A DNA stretch of 64,000 bases from assembly GCA_030998225.1 (NCBI GenBank), contig JAPYXD010000519.1, positions 1 to 64,000 of the forward strand. The letters run 5' to 3'. How positions within the stretch are numbered: position 1 is the stretch's first letter; each line of letters opens with the position of its first letter. The notes beneath the pieces are model-generated. The model saw only the letters and a program-made list of their open reading frames with translations, was not told the DNA's origin and did not search any database. Positions 23,871-38,361 of the stretch are shown piece by piece. Source of the DNA: Diplolepis rosae. Taxonomy: Eukaryota; Arthropoda; Insecta; Hymenoptera; Diplolepididae. Made by a program: the position numbers and the translations under genes.

Positions 23871-25470
23871 CGGGGGTAATAAATGCTTATGCTCAAGACA
23901 CTTTTTTCGATAAAAAAAGGTTGCGTTAAAGGTGATATTTGAGAAAGTTAAGATTTTTTATTAATAGGGGTGGTTTTTTTATTATTTCCGGGGATTCTTA
24001 CCACCCTTAATCTTTCGGGGGTAATAAATGCTTATGCTCAAGACACTTTTTTCGATGTAAAAAGGTTGCGTTAAAGGTGATATTTGAGAAAGTTAAGATT
24101 TTTTATTAATAGGGGTGGTTTTTTTATTATTTCCGGGGATTCTTACCACCCTTAATCTTTCGGGGGTAATAAATGCTTATGCTCAAGACACTTTTTTCGA
24201 TGAAAAAAGGTTGCGTTAAAGGTGATATTTGAGAAAGTAAATATTTTTTATTAATAGGGGTGGTTTTTTTATTATTTCCGGGGATTCTTACCACCCTTAA
24301 TCTTTCGGGGGTAATAAATGCTTATGCTCAAGACACTTTTTTCGATAAAAAAAGGTTGCGTTAAAGGTGATATTTGAGAAAGTTAAGATTTTTTATTAAT
24401 AGGGGTGGTTTTTTTATTATTTCCGGGGATTCTTACCACCCTTAATCTTTCGGGGGTAATAAATGCTTATGCTCAAGACACTTTTTTCGATGTAAAAAGG
24501 TTGCGTTAAAGGTGATATTTGAGAAAGTAAATATTTTTTATTAATAGGGGTGGTTTTTTTATTATTTCCGGGGATTCTTACCACCCTTAATCTTTCGGGG
24601 GTAATAAATGCTTATGCTCAAGACACTTTTTTCGATGTAAAAAGGTTGCGTTAAAGGTGATATTTGAGAAAGTTAAGATTTTTTATTAATAGGGGTGGTT
24701 TTTTTATTATTTCCGGGGATTCTTACCACCCTTAATCTTTCGGGGGTAATAAATGCTTATGCTCAAGACACTTTTTTCGATAAAAAAAGGTTGCGTTAAA
24801 GGTGATATTTGAGAAAGTAAATATTTTTTATTAATAGGGGTGGTTTTTTTATTATTTCCGGGGATTCTTACCACCCTTAATATTTCGGGGGTAGTGAATG
24901 CTTATGCTCAAGACACTTTTTTCGATGTAAAAAGGTTGCGTTAAAGGTGATATTTGAGAAAGTAAATATTTTTTATTAATAGGGGTGGTTTTTTTTGTTA
25001 TTTCCGGGGATTCTTACCACCCTTAATCTTTCGGGGGTAATAAATGCTTATGCTCAAGACACTTTTTTCGATAAAAAAAGGTTGCGTTAAAGGTGATATT
25101 TGAGAAAGTTAAGATTTTTTATTAATAGGGGTGGTTTTTTTATTATTTCCGGGGATTCTTACCACCCTTAATCTTTCGAGGGTAATAAATGCTTATGCTC
25201 AAGACACTTTTTTCGATGAAAAATGGTTGCGTTAAAGGTGATATTTGAGAAAGTAAATATTTTTTATTAATAGGGGTGGTTTTTTTATTATTTCCGGGGA
25301 TTCTTACCACCCTTAATCTTTCGGGGGTAATAAATGCTTATGCTCAAGACACTTTTTTCGATAAAAGAAGGTTGCGTTAAAGGTGATTTTCGAGAAAGTT
25401 AAGATTTTTTATTAATAGGGGTGGTTTTTTATTATTTCCGGGGATTCTTACCACCCTTAATATTTCGGGG

Positions 25471-28400
25471 GTAGTGAATGCTTGTGGTTAATACACTTTT
25501 TTTGTGATAAAAAGGTTGCGTTAAAGGTGATTTTCGAGAAAGTTAAGATTTTTTATTAATAGGGGTGGTTTTTTTATTATTTCCGGGGATTCTTACCACC
25601 CTTGATCTTTCGGGGGTAATAAATGCTTATGCTCAAGACACTTTTTTCGATGAAAAAAGTTTGCGTTAAAGGTGATATTTGAGAAAGTTAAGATTTTTTA
25701 TTAATAGGGGTGGTTTTTTTATTATTTCCGGGGATTCTTACCACCCTTAATATTTCGGGGGTAGTGAATGCTTGTGGTTAATACACTTTTTTGTGATAAA
25801 AAGGTTGCGTTAAAGGTGATTTTCGAGAAAGTTAAGATTTTTTATTAATAGGGGTGGTTTTTTATTATTTCCGGGGATTCTTACCACCCTTAATATTTCG
25901 GGGGTAGTGAATGCTTGTGGTTAATACACTTTTTTGTGATAAAACGGTTGCGTTAAAGGTGATTTTCGAGAAAGTTAAGATTTTTTATTAATAGGGGTGG
26001 TTTTCATTATTATTTCCGGGGATTCTTACCACCCTTAATCTTTCGGGGGTAATAAATGCTTATGCTCAAGACACTTTTTTCGATAAAAAAAGGTTGCGTT
26101 AAAGGTGATATTTGAGAAAGTTAAGATTTTTTATTAATAGGGGTGGTTTTTTTATTATTTCCGGGGATTCTTACCACCCTTAATATTTCGGGGGTAATAA
26201 ATGCTTATGCTCAAGACACTTTTTTCGATAAAAAAAGGTTGCGTTAAAGGTGATATTTGAGAAAGTTAAGATTTTTTATTAATAGGGGTGGTTTTTTTAT
26301 TATTTCCGGGGATTCTTACCACCCTTAATCTTTCGAGGGTAATAAATGCTTATGCTCAAGACACTTTTTTCGATGAAAAATGGTTGCGTTAAAGGTGATA
26401 TTTGAGAAAGTAAATATTTTTTATTAATAGGGGTGGTTTTTTTATTATTTCCGGGGATTCTTACCACCCTTAATCTTTCGAGGGTAATAAATGCTTATGC
26501 TCAAGACACTTTTTTCGATGAAAAATGGTTGCGTTAAAGGTGATATTTGAGAAAGTAAATATTTTTTATTAATAGGGGTGGTTTTTTTATTATTTCCGGG
26601 GATTCTTTCCACCCTTAATCTTTCGGGGGTAATAAATTCTTATGCTCAAGACACTTTTTTCGATAAAAAAAGGTTGCGTTAAAGGTCATATTTGAGAAAG
26701 TAAAGATTTTTTAATAATAGGGGTGGTTTTTTATTACTTCCGGGGATTCTTACCACCCTTAATATTTCGGGGGTAGTGAATGCTTGTGGTTAATACACTT
26801 TTTTGTGATAAAACGGTTGCGTTAAAGGTGATTTTCGAGAAAGTTAAGATTTTTTATTAATAGGGGTGGTTTTCATTATTATTTCCGGGGATTCTTACCA
26901 CCCTTAATCTTTCGGGGGTAATAAATGCTTATGCTCAAGACACTTTTTTCGATAAAAAAAGGTTGCGTTAAAGGTGATTTTCGAGAAAGTTAAGATTTTT
27001 TATTAATAGGGGTGGTTTTTTTATTATTTCCGGGGATTCTTACCACCCTTAATCTTTCGGGGGTAATAAATGCTTATGCTCAAGACACTTTTTTCGATGT
27101 AAAAAGGTTGCGTTAAAGGTGATATTTGAGAAAGTAAATATTTTTTATTAATAGGGGTGGTTTTTTTATTATTTCCGGGGATTCTTACCACCCTTAATAT
27201 TTCGGGGGTAATAAATGCTTATGCTCAAGACACTTTTTTCGATAAAAAAAGGTTGCGTTAAAGGTGATATTTGAGAAAGTTAAGATTTTTTATTAATAGG
27301 GGTGGTTTTTTTATTATTTCCGGGGATTATTACCACCCTTAATCTTTCGAGGGTAATAAATGCTTATGCTCAAGACACTTTTTTCGATGAAAAATGGTTG
27401 CGTTAAAGGTGATATTTGAGAAAGTTAAGATTTTTTATTAATAGGGGTGGTTTTTTTATTATTTCCGGGGATTCTTACCACCCTTAATCTTTCGGGGGTA
27501 ATAAATGCTTATGCTCAAGACACTTTTTTCGATGAAAAATGGTTGCGTTAAAGGTGATATTTGAGAAAGTAAATATTTTTTATTAATAGGGGTGGTTTTT
27601 TTATTATTTCCGGGGATTCTTACCACCCTTAATATTTCGGGGGTAATAAATGCTTATGCTCAAGACACTTTTTTCGATAAAAAAAGGTTGCGTTAAAGGT
27701 GATATTTGAGAAAGTTAAGATTTTTTATTAATAGGGGTGGTTTTTTTATTATTTCCGGGGATTCTTACCACCCTTAATCTTTCGGGGGTAATAAATGCTT
27801 ATGCTCAAGACACTTTTTTCGATGAAAAATGGTTGCGTTAAAGGTGATATTTGAGAAAGTTAAGATTTTTTATTAATAGGGGTGGTTTTTTTATTATTTC
27901 CGGGGATTCTTACCACCCTTAATCTTTCGGGGGTAATAAATGCTTATGCTCAAGACACTTTTTTCGATGAAAAAAGGTTGCGTTAAAGGTGATATTTGAG
28001 AAAGTAAATATTTTTTATTAATAGGGGTGGTTTTTTTATTATTTCCGGGGATTCTTACCACCCTTAATCTTTCGGGGGTAATAAATGCTTATGCTCAAGA
28101 CACTTTTTTCGATAAAAAAAGGTTGCGTTAAAGGTGATATTTGAGAAAGTTAAGATTTTTTATTAATAGGGGTGGTTTTTTTATTATTTCCGGGGATTCT
28201 TACCACCCTTGATCTTTCGGGGGTAATAAATGCTTATGCTCAAGACACTTTTTTCGATGAAAAAAGTTTGCGTTAAAGGTGATATTTGAGAAAGTAAATA
28301 TTTTTTATTAATAGGGGTGGTTTTTTTATTATTTCCGGGGATTCTTTCCACCCTTAATCTTTCGGGGGTAATAAATGCTTATGCTCAAGACACTTTTTTC

Positions 28401-28511
28401 GATAAAAAAAGGTTGCGTTAAAGGTGATATTTGAGAAAGTAAAGATTTTTTATTAATAGGGGTGGTTTTTTATTATTTCCGGGGATTCTTACCACCCTTA
28501 ATATTTCGGGG
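25471..28511 (+). repeat. 21-monomer superunit, copy 3 (3-6-12 marker spacing)
   Basis: The interval is 3,041 bases, 21 monomers. Markers at 25904, 26773 and 28512 again give 3, 6 and 12 monomers, with one additional marker at 25761 inside the first segment. The 12-monomer part matches copies 1 and 4 in class order (ttgtgataaaacgg copy, aaaaaaagg with gattttcgag, gtaaaaagg/gtaaat/aatatt, aaaaaaagg with ttattacc and gaggg, gaaaaatgg, and at its end cttgatctt then gaaaaaagt/tctttcc). The gataaaagaagg monomer precedes it. Confidence 0.8.
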
Positions 28512-31500
28512 GTAGTGAATGCTTGTGGTTAATACACTTTTTTGTGATAAAACGGTTGCGTTAAAGGTGATTTTCGAGAAAGTTAAGATTTTTTATTAAT
28601 AGGGGTGGTTTTCATTATTATTTCCGGGGATTCTTACCACCCTTAATCTTTCGGGGGTAATAAATGCTTATGCTCAAGACACTTTTTTCGATAAAAAAAG
28701 GTTGCGTTAAAGGTGATATTTGAGAAAGTTAAGATTTTTTATTAATAGGGGTGGTTTTTTTATTATTTCCGGGGATTCTTACCACCCTTGATCTTTCGGG
28801 GGTAATAAATGCTTATGCTCAAGACACTTTTTTCGATGAAAAAAGTTTGCGTTAAAGGTGATATTTGAGAAAGTAAATATTTTTTATTAATAGGGGTGGT
28901 TTTTTTATTATTTCCGGGGATTCTTACCACCCTTAATATTTCGGGGGTAATAAATGCTTATGCTCAAGACACTTTTTTCGATAAAAAAAGGTTGCGTTAA
29001 AGGTGATATTTGAGAAAGTTAAGATTTTTTATTAATAGGGGTGGTTTTTTATTATTTCCGGGGATTCTTACCACCCTTAATCTTTCGGGGGTAATAAATG
29101 CTTATGCTCAAGACACTTTTTTCGATAAAAAAAGGTTGCGTTAAAGGTGATATTTGAGAAAGTTAAGATTTTTTATTAATAGGGGTGGTTTTTTTATTAT
29201 TTCCGGGGATTCTTACCACCCTTAATCTTTCGGGGGTAATAAATGCTTATGCTCAAGACACTTTTTTCGATAAAAAAAGGTTGCGTTAAAGGTGATATTT
29301 GAGAAAGTTAAGATTTTTTATTAATAGGGGTGGTTTTTTTATTATTTCCGGGGATTCTTACCACCCTTAATCTTTCGGGGGTAATAAATGCTTATGCTCA
29401 AGACACTTTTTTCGATGTAAAAAGGTTGCGTTAAAGGTGATATTTGAGAAAGTAAATATTTTTTATTAATAGGGGTGGTTTTTTTTGTTATTTCCGGGGA
29501 TTCTTACCACCCTTAATATTTCGGGGGTAATAAATGCTTATGCTCAAGACACTTTTTTCGATAAAAAAAGGTTGCGTTAAAGGTGATATTTGAGAAAGTT
29601 AAGATTTTTTATTAATAGGGGTGGTTTTTTTATTATTTCCGGGGATTCTTACCACCCTTAATCTTTCGAGGGTAATAAATGCTTATGCTCAAGACACTTT
29701 TTTCGATGAAAAATGGTTGCGTTAAAGGTGATATTTGAGAAAGTAAAGATTTTTTATTAATAGGGGTGGTTTTTTTATTATTTCCGGGGATTCTTACCAC
29801 CCTTAATCTTTCGGGGGTAATAAATGCTTATGCTCAAGACACTTTTTTCGATGTAAAAAGGTTGCGTTAAAGGTGATATTTGAGAAAGTAAATATTTTTT
29901 ATTAATAGGGGTGGTTTTTTTATTATTTCCGGGGATTCTTACCACCCTTAATCTTTCGGGGGTAATAAATGCTTATGCTCAAGACACTTTTTTCGATAAA
30001 AAAAGGTTGCGTTAAAGGTGATATTTGAGAAAGTTAAGATTTTTTATTAATAGGGGTGGTTTTTTTATTATTTCCGGGGATTCTTACCACCCTTAATCTT
30101 TCGGGGGTAATAAATGCTTATGCTCAAGACACTTTTTTCGATGAAAAATGGTTGCGTTAAAGGTGATATTTGAGAAAGTTAAGATTTTTTATTAATAGGG
30201 GTGGTTTTTTTATTATTTCCGGGGATTCTTACCACCCTTGATCTTTCGGGGGTAATAAATGCTTATGCTCAAGACACTTTTTTCGATGAAAAAAGGTTGC
30301 GTTAAAGGTGATATTTGAGAAAGTAAATATTTTTTATTAATAGGGGTGGTTTTTTTATTATTTCCGGGGATTCTTACCACCCTTAATCTTTCGGGGGTAA
30401 TAAATGCTTATGCTCAAGACACTTTTTTCGATAAAAAAAGGTTGCGTTAAAGGTGATATTTGAGAAAGTTAAGATTTTTTATTAATAGGGGTGGTTTTTT
30501 TATTATTTCCGGGGATTCTTACCACCCTTAATCTTTCGGGGGTAATAAATGCTTATGCTCAAGACACTTTTTTCGATGTAAAAAGGTTGCGTTAAAGGTG
30601 ATATTTGAGAAAGTAAATATTTTTTATTAATAGGGGTGGTTTTTTTATTATTTCCGGGGATTCTTACCACCCTTAATCTTTCGGGGGTAATAAATGCTTA
30701 TGCTCAAGACACTTTTTTCGATAAAAAAAGGTTGCGTTAAAGGTGATATTTGAGAAAGTTAAGATTTTTTATTAATAGGGGTGGTTTTTTTATTATTTCC
30801 GGGGATTCTTACCACCCTTAATCTTTCGGGGGTAATAAATGCTTATGCTCAAGACACTTTTTTCGATAAAAAAAGGTTGCGTTAAAGGTGATATTTGAGA
30901 AAGTAAATATTTTTTATTAATAGGGGTGGTTTTTTTATTATTTCCGGGGATTCTTACCACCCTTAATATTTCGGGGGTAATAAATGCTTATGCTCAAGAC
31001 ACTTTTTTCGATGTAAAAAGGTTGCGTTAAAGGTGATATTTGAGAAAGTAAATATTTTTTATTAATAGGGGTGGTTTTTTTATTATTTCCGGGGATTCTT
31101 ACCACCCTTAATCTTTCGGGGGTAATAAATGCTTATGCTCAAGACACTTTTTTCGATAAAAAAAGGTTGCGTTAAAGGTGATATTTGAGAAAGTTAAGAT
31201 TTTTTATTAATAGGGTTGGTTTTTTTATTATTTCCGGGGATTCTTACCACCCTTAATCTTTCGAGGGTAATAAATGCTTATGCTCAAGACACTTTTTTCG
31301 ATGAAAAATGGTTGCGTTAAAGGTGATATTTGAGAAAGTAAAGATTTTTTATTAATAGGGGTGGTTTTTTATTATTTCCGGGGATTCTTACCACCCTTAA
31401 TCTTTCGGGGGTAATAAATGCTTATGCTCAAGACACTTTTTTCGATAAAAAAAGGTTGCGTTAAAGGTGATTTTCGAGAAAGTAAAGATTTTTTATTAAT

Positions 31501-31554
31501 AGGGGTGGTTTTTTATTATTTCCGGGGATTCTTACCAACCTTAATATTTCGGGG

Positions 31555-34500
31555 GTAGTGAATGCTTGTGGTTAATACACTTTTTTGTGATAAAAAGGTT
31601 GCGTTAAAGGTGATATTTGAGAAAGTTAAGATTTTTTATTAATAGGGGTGGTTTTTTTATTATTTCCGGGGATTCTTACCACCCTTAATCTTTCGAGGGT
31701 AATAAATGCTTATGCTCAAGACACTTTTTTCGATGAAAAATGGTTGCGTTAAAGGTGATATTTGAGAAAGTAAAGATTTTTTATTAATAGGGGTGGTTTT
31801 TTTATTATTTCCGGGGATTCTTACCACCCTTAATCTTTCGGGGGTAATAAATGCTTATGCTCAAGACACTTTTTTCGATGAAAAATGGTTGCGTTAAAGG
31901 TGATATTTGAGAAAGTAAAGATTTTTTATTAATAGGGGTGGTTTTTTATTATTTCCGGGGATTCTAACCACCCTTAATATTTCGGGGGTAGTGAATGCTT
32001 GTGGTTAATACACTTTTTTTGTGATAAAAAGGTTGCGTTAAAGGTGATTTTCGAGAAAGTTAAGATTTTTTATTAATAGGGGTGGTTTTCATTATTATTT
32101 CCGGGGATTCTTACCACCCTTAATCTTTCGGGGGTAATAAATGCTTATGCTCAAGACACTTTTTTCGATAAAAAAAGGTTGCGTTAAAGGTGATATTTGA
32201 GAAAGTTAAGATTTTTTATTAATAGGGGTGGTTTTTTTATTATTTCCGGGGATTCTTACCACCCTTAATCTTTCGGGGGTAATAAATGCTTATGCTCAAG
32301 ACACTTTTTTCGATAAAAAAAGGTTGCGTTAAAGGTGATATTTGAGAAAGTTAAGATTTTTTATTAATAGGGGTGGTTTTTTTATTATTTCCGGGGATTC
32401 TTACCACCCTTAATCTTTCGGGGGTAATAAATGCTTATGCTCAAGACACTTTTTTCGATGTAAAAAGGTTGCGTTAAAGGTGATATTTGAGAAAGTAAAG
32501 ATTTTTTATTAATAGGGGTGGTTTTTTTATTATTTCCGGGGATTATTACCACCCTTAATCTTTCGAGGGTAATAAATGCTTATGCTCAAGACACTTTTTT
32601 CGATGAAAAATGGTTGCGTTAAAGGTGATATTTGAGAAAGTAAATATTTTTTATTAATAGGGGTGGTTTTTTTATTATTTCCGGGGATTCTTACCACCCT
32701 TAATCTTTCGGGGGTAATAAATGCTTATGCTCAAGACACTTTTTTCGATAAAAAAAGGTTGCGTTAAAGGTCATATTTGAGAAAGTAAAGATTTTTTAAT
32801 AATAGGGGTGGTTTTTTATTACTTCCGGGGATTCTTACCACCCTTAATATTTCGGGGGTAGTGAATGCTTGTGGTTAATACACTTTTTTGTGATAAAACG
32901 GTTGCGTTAAAGGTGATTTTCGAGAAAGTTAAGATTTTTTATTAATAGGGGTGGTTTTCATTATTATTTCCGGGGATTCTTACCACCCTTAATCTTTCGG
33001 GGGTAATAAATGCTTATGCTCAAGACACTTTTTTCGATAAAAAAAGGTTGCGTTAAAGGTGATTTTCGAGAAAGTTAAGATTTTTTATTAATAGGGGTGG
33101 TTTTTTTATTATTTCCGGGGATTCTTACCACCCTTAATCTTTCGGGGGTAATAAATGCTTATGCTCAAGACACTTTTTTCGATGTAAAAAGGTTGCGTTA
33201 AAGGTGATATTTGAGAAAGTAAATATTTTTTATTAATAGGGGTGGTTTTTTTATTATTTCCGGGGATTCTTACCACCCTTAATATTTCGGGGGTAATAAA
33301 TGCTTATGCTCAAGACACTTTTTTCGATAAAAAAAGGTTGCGTTAAAGGTGATATTTGAGAAAGTAAATATTTTTTATTAATAGGGGTGGTTTTTTTTGT
33401 TATTTCCGGGGATTCTTACCACCCTTAATCTTTCGAGGGTAATAAATGCTTATGCTCAAGACACTTTTTTCGATGAAAAATGGTTGCGTTAAAGGTGATA
33501 TTTGAGAAAGTTAAGATTTTTTATTAATAGGGGTGGTTTTTTTATTATTTCCGGGGATTCTTACCACCCTTAATCTTTCGGGGGTAATAAATGCTTATGC
33601 TCAAGACACTTTTTTCGATGAAAAAAGGTTGCGTTAAAGGTGATATTTGAGAAAGTAAATATTTTTTATTAATAGGGGTGGTTTTTTTATTATTTCCGGG
33701 GATTCTTACCACCCTTAATATTTCGGGGGTAATAAATGCTTATGCTCAAGACACTTTTTTCGATAAAAAAAGGTTGCGTTAAAGGTGATATTTGAGAAAG
33801 TTAAGATTTTTTATTAATAGGGGTGGTTTTTTTATTATTTCCGGGGATTCTTACCACCCTTAATCTTTCGGGGGTAATAAATGCTTATGCTCAAGACACT
33901 TTTTTCGATGAAAAATGGTTGCGTTAAAGGTGATATTTGAGAAAGTTAAGATTTTTTATTAATAGGGGTGGTTTTTTTATTATTTCCGGGGATTCTTACC
34001 ACCCTTAATCTTTCGGGGGTAATAAATGCTTATGCTCAAGACACTTTTTTCGATGAAAAATGGTTGCGTTAAAGGTGATATTTGAGAAAGTAAAGATTTT
34101 TTATTAATAGGGGTGGTTTTTTATTATTTCCGGGGATTCTAACCACCCTTAATCTTTCGGGGGTAATAAATGCTTATGCTCAAGACACTTTTTTCGATAA
34201 AAAAAGGTTGCGTTAAAGGTGATATTTGAGAAAGTTAAGATTTTTTATTAATAGGGGTGGTTTTTTTATTATTTCCGGGGATTCTTACCACCCTTAATCT
34301 TTCGGGGGTAATAAATGCTTATGCTCAAGACACTTTTTTCGATGAAAAAAGTTTGCGTTAAAGGTGATATTTGAGAAAGTAAATATTTTTTATTAATAGG
34401 GGTGGTTTTTTTATTATTTCCGGGGATTCTTACCACCCTTAATCTTTCGGGGGTAATAAATGCTTATGCTCAAGACACTTTTTTCGATAAAAAAAGGTTG

Positions 34501-34596
34501 CGTTAAAGGTGATATTTGAGAAAGTAAAGATTTTTTATTAATAGGGGTGGTTTTTTATTATTTCCGGGGATTCTTACCACCCTTAATATTTCGGGG
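31555..34596 (+). repeat. 21-monomer superunit, copy 4 (3-6-12 marker spacing)
   Basis: The interval is 3,042 bases, 21 monomers, with markers at 31988, 32858 and 34597 giving 3, 6 and 12 monomers. The 12-monomer part follows the order of copies 1 and 3, with the ttattacc copy replaced by a ttttttttgtta form and some linkers changed. The monomer before it has the plain aaaaaaagg linker but keeps gattttcgag and gtaaag, as if the rare gataaaagaagg marker had been converted. The interval 28512-31554 before it is also 21 monomers long (3,043 bases) but has no internal marker. Confidence 0.75.
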
Positions 34597-37500
34597 GTAG
34601 TGAATGCTTGTGGTTAATACACTTTTTTGTGATAAAAAGGTTGCGTTAAAGGTGATATTTGAGAAAGTTAAGATTTTTTATTAATAGGGGTGGTTTTTTA
34701 TTATTTCCGGGGATTCTAACCACCCTTAATCTTTCGGGGGTAATAAATGCTTATGCTCAAGACACTTTTTTCGATAAAAAAAGGTTGCGTTAAAGGTGAT
34801 ATTTGAGAAAGTTAAGATTTTTTATTAATAGGGGTGGTTTTTTTATTATTTCCGGGGATTCTTACCACCCTTAATCTTTCGGGGGTAATAAATGCTTATG
34901 CTCAAGACACTTTTTTCGATGAAAAAAGGTTGCGTTAAAGGTGATATTTGAGAAAGTAAATATTTTTTATTAATAGGGGTGGTTTTTTTATTATTTCCGG
35001 GGATTCTTACCACCCTTAATATTTCGGGGGTAATAAATGCTTATGCTCAAGACACTTTTTTCGATAAAAAAAGGTTGCGTTAAAGGTGATATTTGAGAAA
35101 GTTAAGATTTTTTATTAATAGGGGTGGTTTTTTATTATTTCCGGGGATTCTTACCACCCTTAATCTTTCGGGGGTAATAAATGCTTATGCTCAAGACACT
35201 TTTTTCGATAAAAAAAGGTTGCGTTAAAGGTGATATTTGAGAAAGTTAAGATTTTTTATTAATAGGGGTGGTTTTTTTATTATTTCCGGGGATTCTTACC
35301 ACCCTTAATCTTTCGAGGGTAATAAATGCTTATGCTCAAGACACTTTTTTCGATGAAAAATGGTTGCGTTAAAGGTGATATTTGAGAAAGTAAAGATTTT
35401 TTATTAATAGGGGTGGTTTTTTTATTATTTCCGGGGATTCTTACCACCCTTAATCTTTCGGGGGTAATAAATGCTTATGCTCAAGACACTTTTTTCGATA
35501 AAAAAAGGTTGCGTTAAAGGTCATATTTGAGAAAGTAAAGATTTTTTATTAATAGGGGTGGTTTTTTATTATTTCCGGGGATTCTAACCACCCTTAATAT
35601 TTCGGGGGTAGTGAATGCTTGTGGTTAATACACTTTTTTTGTGATAAAAAGGTTGCGTTAAAGGTGATTTTCGAGAAAGTTAAGATTTTTTATTAATAGG
35701 GGTGGTTTTCATTATTATTTCCGGGGATTCTTACCACCCTTAATCTTTCGGGGGTAATAAATGCTTATGCTCAAGACACTTTTTTCGATAAAAAAAGGTT
35801 GCGTTAAAGGTGATATTTGAGAAAGTTAAGATTTTTTATTAATAGGGGTGGTTTTTTTATTATTTCCGGGGATTCTTACCACCCTTAATCTTTCGGGGGT
35901 AATAAATGCTTATGCTCAAGACACTTTTTTCGATGTAAAAAGGTTGCGTTAAAGGTGATATTTGAGAAAGTAAATATTTTTTATTAATAGGGGTGGTTTT
36001 TTTATTATTTCCGGGGATTCTTACCACCCTTAATATTTCGGGGGTAATAAATGCTTATGCTCAAGACACTTTTTTCGATAAAAAAAGGTTGCGTTAAAGG
36101 TGATATTTGAGAAAGTTAAGATTTTTTATTAATAGGGGTGGTTTTTTTATTATTTCCGGGGATTATTACCACCCTTAATCTTTCGAGGGTAATAAATGCT
36201 TATGCTCAAGACACTTTTTTCGATGAAAAATGGTTGCGTTAAAGGTGATATTTGAGAAAGTAAAGATTTTTTATTAATAGGGGTGGTTTTTTATTATTTC
36301 CGGGGATTCTTACCACCCTTAATCTTTCGGGGGTAATAAATGCTTATGCTCAAGACACTTTTTTCGATAAAAAAAGGTTGCGTTAAAGGTGATATTTGAG
36401 AAAGTAAATATTTTTTATTAATAGGGGTGGTTTTTTTATTATTTCCGGGGATTCTTACCACCCTTAATCTTTCGGGGGTAATAAATGCTTATGCTCAAGA
36501 CACTTTTTTCGATAAAAAAAGGTTGCGTTAAAGGTGATATTTGAGAAAGTTAAGATTTTTTATTAATAGGGGTGGTTTTTTTATTATTTCCGGGGATTCT
36601 TACCACCCTTAATCTTTCGGGGGTAATAAATGCTTATGCTCAAGACACTTTTTTCGATGTAAAAAGGTTGCGTTAAAGGTGATATTTGAGAAAGTAAATA
36701 TTTTTTATTAATAGGGGTGGTTTTTTTTGTTATTTCCGGGGATTCTTACCACCCTTAATCTTTCGGGGGTAATAAATGCTTATGCTCAAGACACTTTTTT
36801 CGATAAAAAAAGGTTGCGTTAAAGGTGATATTTGAGAAAGTTAAGATTTTTTATTAATAGGGGTGGTTTTTTTATTATTTCCGGGGATTCTTACCACCCT
36901 TAATCTTTCGGGGGTAATAAATGCTTATGCTCAAGACACTTTTTTCGATGTAAAAAGGTTGCGTTAAAGGTGATATTTGAGAAAGTAAATATTTTTTATT
37001 AATAGGGGTGGTTTTTTTATTATTTCCGGGGATTCTTACCACCCTTAATATTTCGGGGGTAATAAATGCTTATGCTCAAGACACTTTTTTCGATAAAAAA
37101 AGGTTGCGTTAAAGGTGATATTTGAGAAAGTTAAGATTTTTTATTAATAGGGGTGGTTTTTTTATTATTTCCGGGGATTATTACCACCCTTAATATTTCG
37201 AGGGTAATAAATGCTTATGCTCAAGACACTTTTTTCGATGAAAAATGGTTGCGTTAAAGGTGATATTTGAGAAAGTTAAGATTTTTTATTAATAGGGGTG
37301 GTTTTTTTATTATTTCCGGGGATTCTTACCACCCTTAATCTTTCGGGGGTAATAAATGCTTATGCTCAAGACACTTTTTTCGATGAAAAAAGTTTGCGTT
37401 AAAGGTGATATTTGAGAAAGTAAATATTTTTTATTAATAGGGGTGGTTTTTTTATTATTTCCGGGGATTCTTACCACCCTTAATCTTTCGGGGGTAATAA

Positions 37501-38361
37501 ATGCTTATGCTCAAGACACTTTTTTCGATAAAAAAAGGTTGCGTTAAAGGTGATATTTGAGAAAGTTAAGATTTTTTATTAATAGGGGTGGTTTTTTTAT
37601 TATTTCCGGGGATTCTTACCACCCTTAATCTTTCGGGGGTAATAAATGCTTATGCTCAAGACACTTTTTTCGATGTAAAAAGGTTGCGTTAAAGGTGATA
37701 TTTGAGAAAGTTAAGATTTTTTATTAATAGGGGTGGTTTTTTTATTATTTCCGGGGATTCTTACCACCCTTAATCTTTCGGGGGTAATAAATGCTTATGC
37801 TCAAGACACTTTTTTCGATGAAAAATGGTTGCGTTAAAGGTGATATTTGAGAAAGTAAAGATTTTTTATTAATAGGGGTGGTTTTTTATTATTTCCGGGG
37901 ATTCTTACCACCCTTAATCTTTCGGGGGTAATAAATGCTTATGCTCAAGACACTTTTTTCGATAAAAAAAGGTTGCGTTAAAGGTGATATTTGAGAAAGT
38001 TAAGATTTTTTATTAATAGGGGTGGTTTTTTTATTATTTCCGGGGATTCTTACCACCCTTAATCTTTCGGGGGTAATAAATGCTTATGCTCAAGACACTT
38101 TTTTCGATGAAAAAAGTTTGCGTTAAAGGTGATATTTGAGAAAGTAAATATTTTTTATTAATAGGGGTGGTTTTTTTATTATTTCCGGGGATTCTTACCA
38201 CCCTTAATCTTTCGGGGGTAATAAATGCTTATGCTCAAGACACTTTTTTCGATAAAAAAAGGTTGCGTTAAAGGTGATATTTGAGAAAGTAAAGATTTTT
38301 TATTAATAGGGGTGGTTTTTTATTATTTCCGGGGATTCTTACCACCCTTAATATTTCGGGG

